13,053 nucleotides of DNA, taken from positions 1-13,053 of the forward strand of contig CAADSM010000044.1 of NCBI GenBank assembly GCA_900751785.1, read 5' to 3'. The notes beneath the pieces are model-generated. The model saw only the letters and a list, made by a program, of their open reading frames with translations. It was not told the DNA's origin and did no database searches. This stretch comes from Lachnospiraceae bacterium (GTDB taxonomy: Bacteria > Bacillota > Clostridia > Lachnospirales > Lachnospiraceae). Of this stretch, positions 1 to 6,810 are shown piece after piece. The number at the start of each line of letters is the position of its first letter. The stretch's first letter is position 1. Made by a program: the position numbers and the translations under genes.

Positions 1-1490
1 GTCGGCGGGTTTTTCGGGAAGGCGGGGGCGATGGAGATGCGCTGTTTCTGGCCGCCTGACAGGCGGGTTCCACGCTCGCCTACATAAGTGTCGTATCCGT
101 CCGGGAGCTCCTGGATGAAATCATGGATGTTGGCGCGTTTTGCCGCTTCGATGATCTCGTCCATGGATGCGCCCGGCTTTCCGTATGCGATGTTTTCTTT
201 TATCGTTCCGCAGAACAGGTATACATCCTGCTGTACCATTCCGATCTGGTTTCGGAGGCTTTTCAGCGTCAGCGTCCGTACATCCTGTCCGTCTATGGTG
301 ATCTTACCGCCTGTCACATCGTAGAAGCGGGGCAGCAGGGAGCAGATCGTCGTCTTTCCGCTGCCGGAAGGACCCACAAGTGCAATGGATTTCCCGGCGG
401 GGATCTCAAAGGAGACGTGGGAGAGCACGGAGGTGTCGTCGTCGCTGTAGTGGAAGGAGACATCCTCGTAGCAGACGCGTCCGTGCACATTCGTCAGTTC
501 TTTTGCGTCCGGCGCGTCCTTGATCTCCGGCTCTGTCTCTATCACGTCGAGGAAGCGGCGGAAGCCGGACAGCCCCTTCTGCATCGTCTCGATGAGCTCC
601 ACAAGGATCTGGATCGGGCTGATGAAAATGCCGATGTAGAGGGCATACATTGCCAGGTCTGCCGGCACCATGAGTCCGCGGGCGATCAGGTATCCGCCGT
701 AGACAAGCGTTACGAGGTACATCATCCCCTGGAAGAACAGGTTCCATCCCATGAAGCCTCCCATGCAGTTATAGTTGTCGCGCTTTGAGAGCAGGAAGGC
801 GTGGTTGCTCTTTTTGAATTTTTCCCGCTCAATGTCCTCGTTGGCGAAGGACTGGACCACGCGGATGCCTGCCAGCGTGTCCTGGAGGCTGGCGTTCACA
901 TCCCCGATCTTCCGTCTGTTTTCCATAAATGTTTCCTGCATCCGGCTGTTCTGCCGGAAGGAGAAGATGAACATGCACAGGACAAGAAAGACGAGCGGCA
1001 GCGCCAGACGCCAGTTGATCAGGAAAAGGAAAATAAAGGAGCCTATGATCTTTACCAGTGAGATAAAGAGATTCTCCGGTCCGTGGTGGGCAAATTCCGC
1101 GATGTCGAACAGGTCGGAAACCAGCTTGCTCATCATCTGTCCGGAATTGTTCCTGCTGTAATAGGAGAAGGAGAGCTTCTCATAGTGGTCAAAGAGCTGC
1201 TGGCGCATGTCGCGCTCCATGTGCGCGCCCATCATGTGTCCCTGATAGCTCACGTAATATTTGCAAAGGCTCTGGATGAGATACATTGCCAGAAGCCCCA
1301 GTGCAATGAGCGGAAGGGCGCGGAGGATCACGGAACTGTCCCTCGTAAAAAGTGTGTTCGTCGCTGTCCGCAGGATCTGCGGGAAGGCGAGATCCACAAG
1401 GCTGATAAATGCCGCGCATAAAAGATCGATGAAGAAAACCGCTTTATACGGGGCATAGTACTGAATGAATTTTTTGATCGTCTGCATCAT
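1..1490 (-). CDS. ABC exporter, fused permease/ATPase half-transporter (3' end outside window)
   Basis: This is a type I ABC exporter subunit with an N-terminal six-helix membrane domain and a C-terminal nucleotide-binding domain. Such proteins act as dimers that pump lipids, drugs or peptides out of the cell; the substrate cannot be told from sequence. The frame is open from ATG at 1490 to the window edge (496 residues of an expected ~575-590). Hydrophobic helices begin near residue 17, and the segment before the ATPase resembles the usual coupling region (QKGLSGFRRFLDVI). Walker A is GPSGSGKTT (373-381), the Q-loop lies near 415 (GMVQQDVYLF) and the signature LSGGQ is at 477-481. Walker B and the H-loop lie beyond the window. 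The ribosome site GAGGAGG is 3 nt from the first ATG and 6 nt from a second in-frame ATG at 1487, so 1487 may be the true start. Residues 489 and 492 are proline where the family has Arg and usually Leu, very close to the window edge. Confidence 0.93.
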   Translation of the reverse strand, partial: MMQTIKKFIQYYAPYKAVFFIDLLCAAFISLVDLAFPQILRTATNTLFTRDSSVILRALPLIALGLLAMYLIQSLCKYYVSYQGHMMGAHMERDMRQQLFDHYEKLSFSYYSRNNSGQMMSKLVSDLFDIAEFAHHGPENLFISLVKIIGSFIFLFLINWRLALPLVFLVLCMFIFSFRQNSRMQETFMENRRKIGDVNASLQDTLAGIRVVQSFANEDIEREKFKKSNHAFLLSKRDNYNCMGGFMGWNLFFQGMMYLVTLVYGGYLIARGLMVPADLAMYALYIGIFISPIQILVELIETMQKGLSGFRRFLDVIETEPEIKDAPDAKELTNVHGRVCYEDVSFHYSDDDTSVLSHVSFEIPAGKSIALVGPSGSGKTTICSLLPRFYDVTGGKITIDGQDVRTLTLKSLRNQIGMVQQDVYLFCGTIKENIAYGKPGASMDEIIEAAKRANIHDFIQELPDGYDTYVGERGTRLSGGQKQRISIAPAFPKNPP

Positions 1491-1554
1491 AAACCTCCTC
1501 ATTTTGTTCTATAAGATCCGTCCCAGTCTGGCGGGACGGCTGAAGACCACAACA

Positions 1555-1583
1555 ATCTTAGCACAACCGTTTTGACTTGACAA
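1555..1583 (-). promoter_or_regulatory. Sigma-A promoter of the ABC exporter gene
   Basis: On the minus strand, TTGTCA (1583-1578) and TAAGAT (1560-1555) are separated by exactly 17 bp. The -35 overlaps the -35 of the opposite promoter. The resulting leader of about 60 nt contains a 7-bp hairpin (CCGTCCC/GGGACGG, 1518-1524 with 1533-1539) before the GAGGAGG ribosome site. Confidence 0.7.
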
Positions 1584-1605
1584 CCCGGTTCGGATTCGGT
1601 ATGTT
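1577..1605 (+). promoter_or_regulatory. Sigma-A promoter of the dus-PAP2 operon
   Basis: A perfect -35 TTGACA (1577-1582), a 17-bp spacer and -10 TATGTT (1600-1605) predict a start near 1612. This gives a long (~190 nt) leader before dus that contains repeat copy A and the hairpin at 1715-1776. Confidence 0.7.
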
Positions 1606-1713
1606 TTTATAAGCGACAGTTCAGCCTGCGCCATTCGCAAAGCCGTATACACGTGCTCTTGCGGCTGTGCCGCTCCTTTGCTCATATATGGGCTGAACGA
1701 TTACTTTTATAAG
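1605..1713. repeat. Palindromic dispersed repeat, copy A, with 9-bp flanking direct repeats
   Basis: This structured non-coding element has subterminal inverted repeats GTTCAGCC (1619-1626) and GGCTGAAC (1691-1698). Nested inverted pairs are GCAAAG (1637-1642) with CTTTGC (1676-1681), and AGCCG (1641-1645) with CGGCT (1662-1666). The 9-mer TTTTATAAG occurs on both sides, at 1605-1613 and 1705-1713, exactly 100 bp apart, which looks like a target-site duplication. It resembles copy B at 5045-5112: both have ACAGTYCAGCC on the left, TTGCGGC inside, and a GCTC-TAT-GGCTGAAC right end. It encodes no protein. It is probably a small palindromic or MITE-like unit, or a structured RNA in the dus leader. 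Confidence 0.6.
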
Positions 1714-1714
1714 A

Positions 1715-1776
1715 CTGCAGATTTTTTTCACACTGCGGAGAGGATGTATCCTGCCGGAATGTGGATAAATCTGCAG
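1715..1776 (+). promoter_or_regulatory. Long imperfect hairpin in the dus leader
   Basis: Several nested complementary blocks form one stem: CTGCAGATTT (1715-1724) with AAATCTGCAG (1767-1776), CACA (1729-1732) with TGTG (1760-1763), CGG (1736-1738) with CCG (1754-1756), and AGGA (1741-1744) with TCCT (1749-1752). It ends 26 nt before the dus start, and the GGAG ribosome site (1791-1794) lies outside it. No T-tract follows, so it does not look like a terminator. It could be a leader RNA structure or part of another palindromic repeat; the role is unknown. Confidence 0.5.
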
Positions 1777-1802
1777 AATTGCTGATTGCAGGAGAATAAC
1801 AG

Positions 1803-2756
1803 ATGAAATTATATCTTGCCCCGCTTGAGGGGATCACAGGATGGATCTACCGGAATGCGCTGAAGGAATGTTTCGGCGGATTTGACAAATATTTTGTGCC
1901 TTTTATCAAACCGAATCAGAAGGGGCATTTCAGCACCCGCGAGAAGAAGGACGTGATGCCGGAGCACAACCGGGACATGTATACAGTGCCTCAGATACTG
2001 ACCAATAATGTGGAAGATTTCCTGAGGACGGCGGAGAAGCTTCGGGACTACGGATATAAGGAAGTGAACCTGAATCTGGGCTGCCCGTCTAAGACTGTTG
2101 TCACGAAAGGACGTGGAGCCGGCTTCCTCTCAGAACCGGAGAAGCTGGATGCGTTTCTCGATGCCGTCTTTTCAGGCTGCCGGATACGGATCTCGGTAAA
2201 GACAAGGCTGGGGATGGAGGACGCGGAAGAGTTCGCTCATCTTCTGGAGATCTATAATCGCTATCCCATGGAAGAGCTGATCATCCATCCTCGTGTGCAG
2301 AAGGATTTTTACAAAAATACTCCCAATCTCGATGTATTTGCCGATGCGCTTGAAAACAGCCGGAATCCGGTCTGCTACAACGGCGATATTTTTTCTGCCG
2401 ACGATTACCGGAGATTATGCGGGAGATTTCCGTCAGTGGAATGCGTTATGACCGGGAGAGGAGTGCTTGCCGACCCGGCTCTCGGGAGGAAGATCAAGGG
2501 CGGACCGGGCGCGGACAAGGCTGAGCTCCGGCGGTTCCACGACATCCTCTATGCAGGGTACTGTGAAGAAATGTCCGGAGACAGGACGATCCTCTATAAG
2601 ATGAAGGAGATGTGGTCCTACATGGCGCCCCTGTTTACCAATTATAAGAAATATGCAAAAAAGATCAAAAAATGTGAGAAATGCGCTGCGTATGAAAAAG
2701 TGGCGGAGGAACTTTTTGAAAACGAAGATCTGGTAAGAGACGATCTTCATGAATGA
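1803..2756 (+). CDS. tRNA-dihydrouridine synthase (Dus family)
   Basis: This is an FMN-dependent enzyme that reduces specific uridines in the D-loop of tRNA to dihydrouridine, using NADPH in the cytoplasm. The 317-residue product has the usual Dus length and layout: a TIM-barrel and a C-terminal helical tRNA-binding part. The barrel starts with APLEGITGWIYRN (6-18). The core motif NLGCPSKTVVTKGRGAGFL begins at 91, with the catalytic-type cysteine at 94. FMN/substrate motifs follow: KTRLG (133-137), HPR (162-164), NGD (193-195) and TGRG (217-220). The tail is Lys/Cys-rich (KKIKKCEKC, 286-294). The Dus subtype, and so the exact uridine target, cannot be assigned. The start is supported by GGAG 8 nt upstream. 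The PAP2 gene follows 11 nt downstream, so the two are probably co-transcribed. Confidence 0.93.
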   Translation: MKLYLAPLEGITGWIYRNALKECFGGFDKYFVPFIKPNQKGHFSTREKKDVMPEHNRDMYTVPQILTNNVEDFLRTAEKLRDYGYKEVNLNLGCPSKTVVTKGRGAGFLSEPEKLDAFLDAVFSGCRIRISVKTRLGMEDAEEFAHLLEIYNRYPMEELIIHPRVQKDFYKNTPNLDVFADALENSRNPVCYNGDIFSADDYRRLCGRFPSVECVMTGRGVLADPALGRKIKGGPGADKAELRRFHDILYAGYCEEMSGDRTILYKMKEMWSYMAPLFTNYKKYAKKIKKCEKCAAYEKVAEELFENEDLVRDDLHE

Positions 2757-2767
2757 GGTGACAACAA

Positions 2768-3310
2768 ATGATTCAGACATTAATGCAGACACTGCTGCAG
2801 ATCGATCAGAATATTCTGCTGTTTATCCAGGAACATGTCCGGCAGGAATGGGTGGACGGGTTCTGGACAGCTATAACGCATCTCGGTGATGCGGGGATGA
2901 TCTGGATCGCCCTGGCGATCATCCTTCTCATTCCGAAAAAGACAAGGCGGGCGGGCATCGCGGCCCTGATCGCGCTTGCCGTGGGAGCGCTGATCACGAA
3001 CGCTGCACTTAAAAATATTGTAGAGAGGACCAGGCCCTACGAGGCGATTCCCGGGCTTGTGCGCCTGATCGAAGCGCAGTCGGACTTTTCTTTCCCGTCC
3101 GGCCATACCTGCGCATCCTTTGCAACGGCTTTTGCCCTCTATAAGACACTTCCTGGAAAAAGGAAGATCTGGAAGGTCCTCTGCATTGTCCTGGCGGTAC
3201 TGATCTCGTTCTCCAGGCTTTATGTCGGAGTACATTATCCCAGCGACGTGCTCGCCGGGGCGCTCATCGGCCTCTTTGCCGGATGGGCCGGGTGGAAGCT
3301 TTCCAAATAG
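2768..3310 (+). CDS. PAP2-family membrane phosphatase
   Basis: This is an integral membrane phosphatase of the PAP2 (type 2 phosphatidic acid phosphatase) superfamily, which dephosphorylates lipid phosphates such as phosphatidic acid or undecaprenyl pyrophosphate at the membrane surface. All three motifs of the superfamily are visible: K-x6-RP (K82 to R89-P90), PSGH (110-113) and SR-x5-H-x3-D (S149, R150, H156, D160). The protein is 180 residues with about five hydrophobic segments (roughly 43-56, 62-80, 113-126, 137-149 and 160-176), typical of short BcrC/YodM-like members. A GAGGTG site overlapping the end of dus sits about 8 nt before the ATG. The motifs do not separate an undecaprenyl-PP phosphatase from a phosphatidate or PGP phosphatase. 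A long hairpin begins just after the stop codon. Confidence 0.92.
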   Translation: MIQTLMQTLLQIDQNILLFIQEHVRQEWVDGFWTAITHLGDAGMIWIALAIILLIPKKTRRAGIAALIALAVGALITNAALKNIVERTRPYEAIPGLVRLIEAQSDFSFPSGHTCASFATAFALYKTLPGKRKIWKVLCIVLAVLISFSRLYVGVHYPSDVLAGALIGLFAGWAGWKLSK

Positions 3311-3313
3311 AGC

Positions 3314-3381
3314 TTTTTATATAGGTAAACGTCCATTCCGGAAGGATCACCTGCCGGGATGGACGTTTATCTATATGGAAA
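3314..3381 (+). terminator. Very long hairpin between convergent PAP2 and pyrG genes
   Basis: The arms 3319-3341 and 3354-3376 form a 23-position stem around a 12-nt loop, with perfect blocks ATATAG/CTATAT, TAAACGTCCAT/ATGGACGTTTA and CCGG/CCGG. The only two non-Watson-Crick positions are G:T and T:G, which pair as wobbles in plus-strand RNA. Five more positions (3314-3318 with 3377-3381) also pair when wobbles are allowed. No T-tract follows on either strand, so it is not a textbook intrinsic terminator. It more likely marks or protects the 3' end of the dus-PAP2 message. It ends 3 nt from the pyrG stop codon. Confidence 0.6.
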
Positions 3382-3383
3382 TT

Positions 3384-4994
3384 CTATTGTCCGCCCTGAT
3401 TTCTGAGCGCTGCCTCCACGAATCCCTTGAACAGGGGATGAGGCCTGTTCGGCCTGGATTTCAGCTCCGGGTGCGCCTGGGTGGCGATGAACCACGGATG
3501 GGATGGGATCTCGATCATCTCCACGATGCGGCTGTCCGGGGAGAGCCCGCAGAGCGACATGCCGTTTTCTTCCAGCACTTCACGGTAATCATTGTTTACT
3601 TCATAGCGGTGGCGGTGACGCTCGCTGATCTCTTTCTGCCCGTAGAGGTGGTATGCTAAGGAGCCGTCCTTGAGTACGCAGGGATAAGCCCCGAGCCTCA
3701 GCGTTCCGCCGATATCTTCCACGCCGATCTGATCCTCCATGATGTGGATGACCGGATGGGTCGTATCAGGCTTGAGCTCCATGCTGTGCGCGTCATGAAA
3801 GCCGATCACATTCCGGGCAAATTCCACGATGGCGAGCTGCATTCCGAGGCAGAGGCCAAGGAATGGGATGCCGTGTGTCCGGGCATACTTGATCGCCTCG
3901 ATCTTGCCCTCCACCCCGCGGTTTCCGAAGCCGCCGGGGACGAGGATGCCGCTGACATCTCCGAAGATTTCATCCGCATTCTCGGCGGTCACGGTCTCTG
4001 AGTCCACCCATTTGATATTGACTGTGGTATGGCTGTAGATACCGCCATGCTTCAGCGCCTCGACTACACTGATGTAAGCGTCGTGGAGCTGGATATATTT
4101 TCCTACCAGTGCTACTGTGACCTCTTGAGTCGGATGGCGCAGCTTTTCGACCATATCGGTCCAGTCTTTGAGATCAGGCTCCGGGCAGTCGAGGTGGAGG
4201 CATTCGCAGACGACCTGGGCCAGCTGCTCCTTTTCCATGGCGAGGGGAGCCTCATACAGATACTCCACGTCAAGATTCTGGAGGACATGATTTGCCGGCA
4301 GGTTGCAGAACAGGGAGATCTTGTCCTTCATGCCTGAGTCCAGAGGATATTCTGAACGGCAGACGATGATATCCGGCTGGATCCCCATCCCCTGAAGCTC
4401 TTTTACGCTTGCCTGGGTCGGTTTTGTCTTCATTTCCTGGGAGGCGCGCAGATACGGGATCAGAGTCACATGGATCAGGACCACGTTCTCGCGTCCTTTC
4501 TCATGCTGAAACTGGCGGATGGACTCGAGGAACGGCTGGCTCTCGATATCGCCTACGGTTCCGCCTACCTCAATGATCGCGATCTCGGTGCCCTCGGCAG
4601 CCGGATTGCGGTAGAAACGGCTTTTGATCTCGTTAGTGATATGAGGGATGACCTGCACAGTGCCTCCGCCGAAGTCTCCGCGGCGTTCCTTCTGCAGGAC
4701 TGACCAGTAGATTTTTCCAGTCGTGACGTTGGAATTTTTTGTCAGGCTCTCATCGATGAATCTCTCATAGTGTCCCAGGTCGAGGTCGGTCTCAGCGCCA
4801 TCGTCGGTGACGAAGACTTCTCCGTGCTGCACCGGGTTCATCGTTCCCGGATCGATATTGATATAGGGATCGAACTTCTGCATCGTGACCGTGTAGCCGC
4901 GAGCTTTCAGAAGACGTCCCAGGGAAGCAGCGGTGATGCCTTTCCCGAGACCGGAAACTACACCGCCTGTAACAAATACATATTTTACTGCCAT
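3384..4994 (-). CDS. pyrG: CTP synthase
   Basis: PyrG makes CTP from UTP, ATP and glutamine, the last step of de novo pyrimidine nucleotide synthesis, in the cytoplasm. The 536-residue product is full length. The amidoligase (synthetase) domain spans about 1-270 and begins with the family hallmark [20 protein letters not shown] (7-26), which contains the ATP-binding loop. The class I glutamine amidotransferase domain spans about 290-530. It has GGFGNRG (354-360), the nucleophile Cys382 in [15 protein letters not shown] (461-467), and His508 and Glu510 in QAHPE, completing the Cys-His-Glu triad. A GGAGGAG site lies 6 nt before the ATG. The leader contains palindromic repeat B followed by six Ts, so transcription may be attenuated. 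The B. subtilis type pyrG control, with a GGG transcript start, is not obvious here. Confidence 0.98.
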   Translation of the reverse strand: MAVKYVFVTGGVVSGLGKGITAASLGRLLKARGYTVTMQKFDPYINIDPGTMNPVQHGEVFVTDDGAETDLDLGHYERFIDESLTKNSNVTTGKIYWSVLQKERRGDFGGGTVQVIPHITNEIKSRFYRNPAAEGTEIAIIEVGGTVGDIESQPFLESIRQFQHEKGRENVVLIHVTLIPYLRASQEMKTKPTQASVKELQGMGIQPDIIVCRSEYPLDSGMKDKISLFCNLPANHVLQNLDVEYLYEAPLAMEKEQLAQVVCECLHLDCPEPDLKDWTDMVEKLRHPTQEVTVALVGKYIQLHDAYISVVEALKHGGIYSHTTVNIKWVDSETVTAENADEIFGDVSGILVPGGFGNRGVEGKIEAIKYARTHGIPFLGLCLGMQLAIVEFARNVIGFHDAHSMELKPDTTHPVIHIMEDQIGVEDIGGTLRLGAYPCVLKDGSLAYHLYGQKEISERHRHRYEVNNDYREVLEENGMSLCGLSPDSRIVEMIEIPSHPWFIATQAHPELKSRPNRPHPLFKGFVEAALRNQGGQ

Positions 4995-5034
4995 TTTTTC
5001 TCCTCCTGCTCTTGATGTCTTTTAAAAGTTCCCT

Positions 5035-5112
5035 AAAAAAGAGTACAGTCCAGCCATAGACTGCGGCGCCGCCTCATTGCGGCCCTTACATAAGCTCTTA
5101 TGGCTGAACTGT
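5035..5112 (-). repeat. Palindromic dispersed repeat, copy B, with terminator-like T-tract
   Basis: The inverted repeats ACAGTCCAGCCATA (5045-5058) and TATGGCTGAACTGT (5099-5112) match at 13 of 14 positions. The one mismatch becomes a G:U pair in minus-strand RNA. A self-complementary GCGGCGCCGC lies inside (5063-5072). Read on the minus strand, the stem is followed 4 nt later by six Ts (5040-5035), so it resembles an intrinsic terminator. It sits between the UPF0371 stop and the pyrG start, both on the minus strand. It could end the UPF0371 transcript, attenuate pyrG, or both. The ends and the TTGCGGC core match copy A at 1605-1713. Confidence 0.6.
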
Positions 5113-5130
5113 TTATAAAAATACTTTCTC

Positions 5131-5159
5131 AGTATACACCTGTTTTTTAGAAAAATACA
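5131..5159 (-). promoter_or_regulatory. Possible pyrG promoter upstream of repeat B
   Basis: TATACT (5136-5131, minus strand) is a good -10 hexamer. The -35 at 17 bp spacing is TGTATT, which is weak. If used, transcription would start near 5124 and run through repeat B before pyrG. The rest of the 5113-5191 gap is AT-rich, with no clear GC-stem terminator directly after the UPF0371 gene. Confidence 0.35.
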
Positions 5160-5191
5160 GAGTTTTTTAAAAAATTTGTCCGGCTGTAATC

Positions 5192-6670
5192 CTAGTGATA
5201 CAGATGCTCGTGCTCATATACTGCCTCGCAGGTGAGCTGGACTCCGAGCTTTTTGAAAATCTTGATATCCACATCAGAGAGCATGACCGATGTGTGTGCC
5301 TGGCATCCGTCCAGCTTGGGAAGCTGAGAGAGTGCAAGGCGTGCCTGCGGACTGTTTGCGGCGCTGGCAGAGAGTGCGATCAGCACTTCGTCCGTGTGCA
5401 GGCGGGGATTCTTGCTCTTGAGATAGTCTACTTTCAGCTTCTGGATCGGCTCGATCGACTCCGGCGAGATGATATGGAGTCCGTGATCCAGACCGGCGAG
5501 CTCTTTCAGTACATTCAGCAGAAGAGCTGCGGATGCGCCGAGAAGGTTGCTCGTCTTTCCGGTGATGATCCGTCCGTCTTCCAGCTCAAGGGCTGCAGCA
5601 GGGCCGTTCGTCTCTTTGGCGCGCTCGAGCGCTTTCACAGCCACCTTGCGGTCCGCAGTGCTGATGCCTGCCATATTCATGAGCAGCTCGATCTTCTGAG
5701 CCTCTTTGTCGTCAGAGTTTCCTTTTGCAAGGTCATTCAGGGCAGCATAGTAGCGGCGGATGATCTCCTGGCAGGAAGCTTCCCGGCATGCATCGTCGTC
5801 GCAGATGCAGTTTCCGGCCATATTTACACCCATGTCTGTGGGCGAATTGTACGGGCTTTTGCCATAGATCTTTTCAAAGATCGTGTTCAGGACAGGGAAG
5901 ATCTCCACGTCGCGGTTATAGTTTACCGTAGTTTCGCCATAGGCCTCCAGGTGGAACGGGTCGATCATATTGACGTCGTTCAGATCCGCTGTAGCTGCCT
6001 CGTATGCAAGATTGACAGGATGCTTCAGCGGCAGGTTCCAGATCGGGAAGGTCTCGAACTTGGCATAGCCTGCGCGGATCCCGCGCTTGTGCTCATGGTA
6101 GAGCTGGGAGAGGCAGGTCGCCATCTTTCCGCTTCCCGGTCCCGGGGCGGTCACGATGACAAGAGGCCTGGATGTCTTGATATAGTCATTCTTTCCGTAA
6201 CCGTCATCGCTGATGATGAGCGGGATATTAGACGGATATCCGGCTATATTATAATGAAGATAGACCGGAATGTTCATTGACTCCAGTCTGTTCTTGAAGA
6301 AGACGGCGCTTTCCTGACCCGAGAACTGGGTGATCACGACGCTTCCCACGTACAGGCCCTGTTCACGGTAAGTCTCGATCAGACGGAGAACATCAGAATC
6401 GTAGGTGATGCCGAGGTCTCCCCTGACCTTATTCTTCTCAATGTCTTTTGCACTGATGGCGATCACGATCTCGGCCTGGCTGCTCAGCTCTTTGAGAAGG
6501 CGCAGCTTGCTGTCGGGCGCGAAGCCTGGCAGTACCCTGGAAGCGTGATAATCGTCAAAAAGTTTGCCTCCAAATTCAAGATAAAGTTTGTTGTCGAACT
6601 GACCAATACGGTCGCGGATATGTTCAGACTGCATTTTCAGATACTTTTCGTTATCAAAACCGATTCTCAT
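5192..6670 (-). CDS. UPF0371 / DUF1846 family protein, function unknown
   Basis: This 492-residue cytosolic protein has the length and sequence character of the UPF0371 (DUF1846) family, common in Firmicutes and Actinobacteria and without an assigned function. It starts with GFDNEKYLKMQSEHIRDRI (4-22), typical of the family. There is no signal peptide and no membrane segment. A glycine-rich loop, VTAPGPGSGKMATCLSQL (173-190), resembles a P-loop (GPGSGK, 177-182) without being a perfect Walker A. The block SPTDMGVNMAGNCICDDDAC (276-295) is followed by Cys300 and EIIRRYY, giving four cysteines (288, 290, 295, 300). The product ends in the histidine-rich EHEHLYH. A GGGGG stretch 6 nt before the ATG could serve as the ribosome site. 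It is divergent from ftsH and lies upstream of pyrG on the same strand, separated by 197 bp with repeat B. The family call is from recognised sequence; no function should be assumed. Confidence 0.88.
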   Translation of the reverse strand: MRIGFDNEKYLKMQSEHIRDRIGQFDNKLYLEFGGKLFDDYHASRVLPGFAPDSKLRLLKELSSQAEIVIAISAKDIEKNKVRGDLGITYDSDVLRLIETYREQGLYVGSVVITQFSGQESAVFFKNRLESMNIPVYLHYNIAGYPSNIPLIISDDGYGKNDYIKTSRPLVIVTAPGPGSGKMATCLSQLYHEHKRGIRAGYAKFETFPIWNLPLKHPVNLAYEAATADLNDVNMIDPFHLEAYGETTVNYNRDVEIFPVLNTIFEKIYGKSPYNSPTDMGVNMAGNCICDDDACREASCQEIIRRYYAALNDLAKGNSDDKEAQKIELLMNMAGISTADRKVAVKALERAKETNGPAAALELEDGRIITGKTSNLLGASAALLLNVLKELAGLDHGLHIISPESIEPIQKLKVDYLKSKNPRLHTDEVLIALSASAANSPQARLALSQLPKLDGCQAHTSVMLSDVDIKIFKKLGVQLTCEAVYEHEHLYH

Positions 6671-6704
6671 TTGTTACCCCCGTTTTATGACATATTTCGT
6701 TTCC

Positions 6705-6734
6705 AGTATACTATAAATTGCGGTAGATTTACAA
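6705..6734 (-). promoter_or_regulatory. Promoter of the UPF0371 gene
   Basis: On the minus strand, TTGTAA (6734-6729) and TATACT (6710-6705) are 18 bp apart. The predicted start lies about 30 nt before the ATG at 6670. It is back-to-back with the ftsH promoter, the two -35 sites being 19 bp apart. Confidence 0.55.
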
Positions 6735-6753
6735 TATTTTCATAATCTTTTTA

Positions 6754-6782
6754 TTGATTTATGGAAACGCTGTACTTATAAT
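6754..6782 (+). promoter_or_regulatory. Sigma-A promoter of ftsH
   Basis: TTGATT (6754-6759) and a perfect -10 TATAAT (6777-6782) are separated by 17 bp. The transcript would start near 6789, leaving a leader of about 22 nt with AGGAGG at 6799-6804. The site shows that ftsH translation cannot begin at the in-frame TTG at 6754, which is inside the -35. Confidence 0.75.
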
Positions 6783-6810
6783 GGTAATAGTTGATTTTAG
6801 GAGGCAAAGG

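Noticed and set aside
123..788. 221-codon plus-strand frame at the window start
   Set aside because: It lies opposite the ABC exporter, whose frame shows Walker A and signature motifs; the plus-strand product shows none.
4995..5034. Second pyrG promoter between the T-tract and the start codon
   Set aside because: Only about 40 bp is available, and the best hexamers (TGGACT with TTTTAA) have poor spacing and match.
5195..6280. 361-codon open frame on the plus strand opposite the UPF0371 gene
   Set aside because: It mirrors the real gene in another frame, has no ribosome site or promoter, and its composition (Val/Arg/Asp/His) is typical of a shadow.
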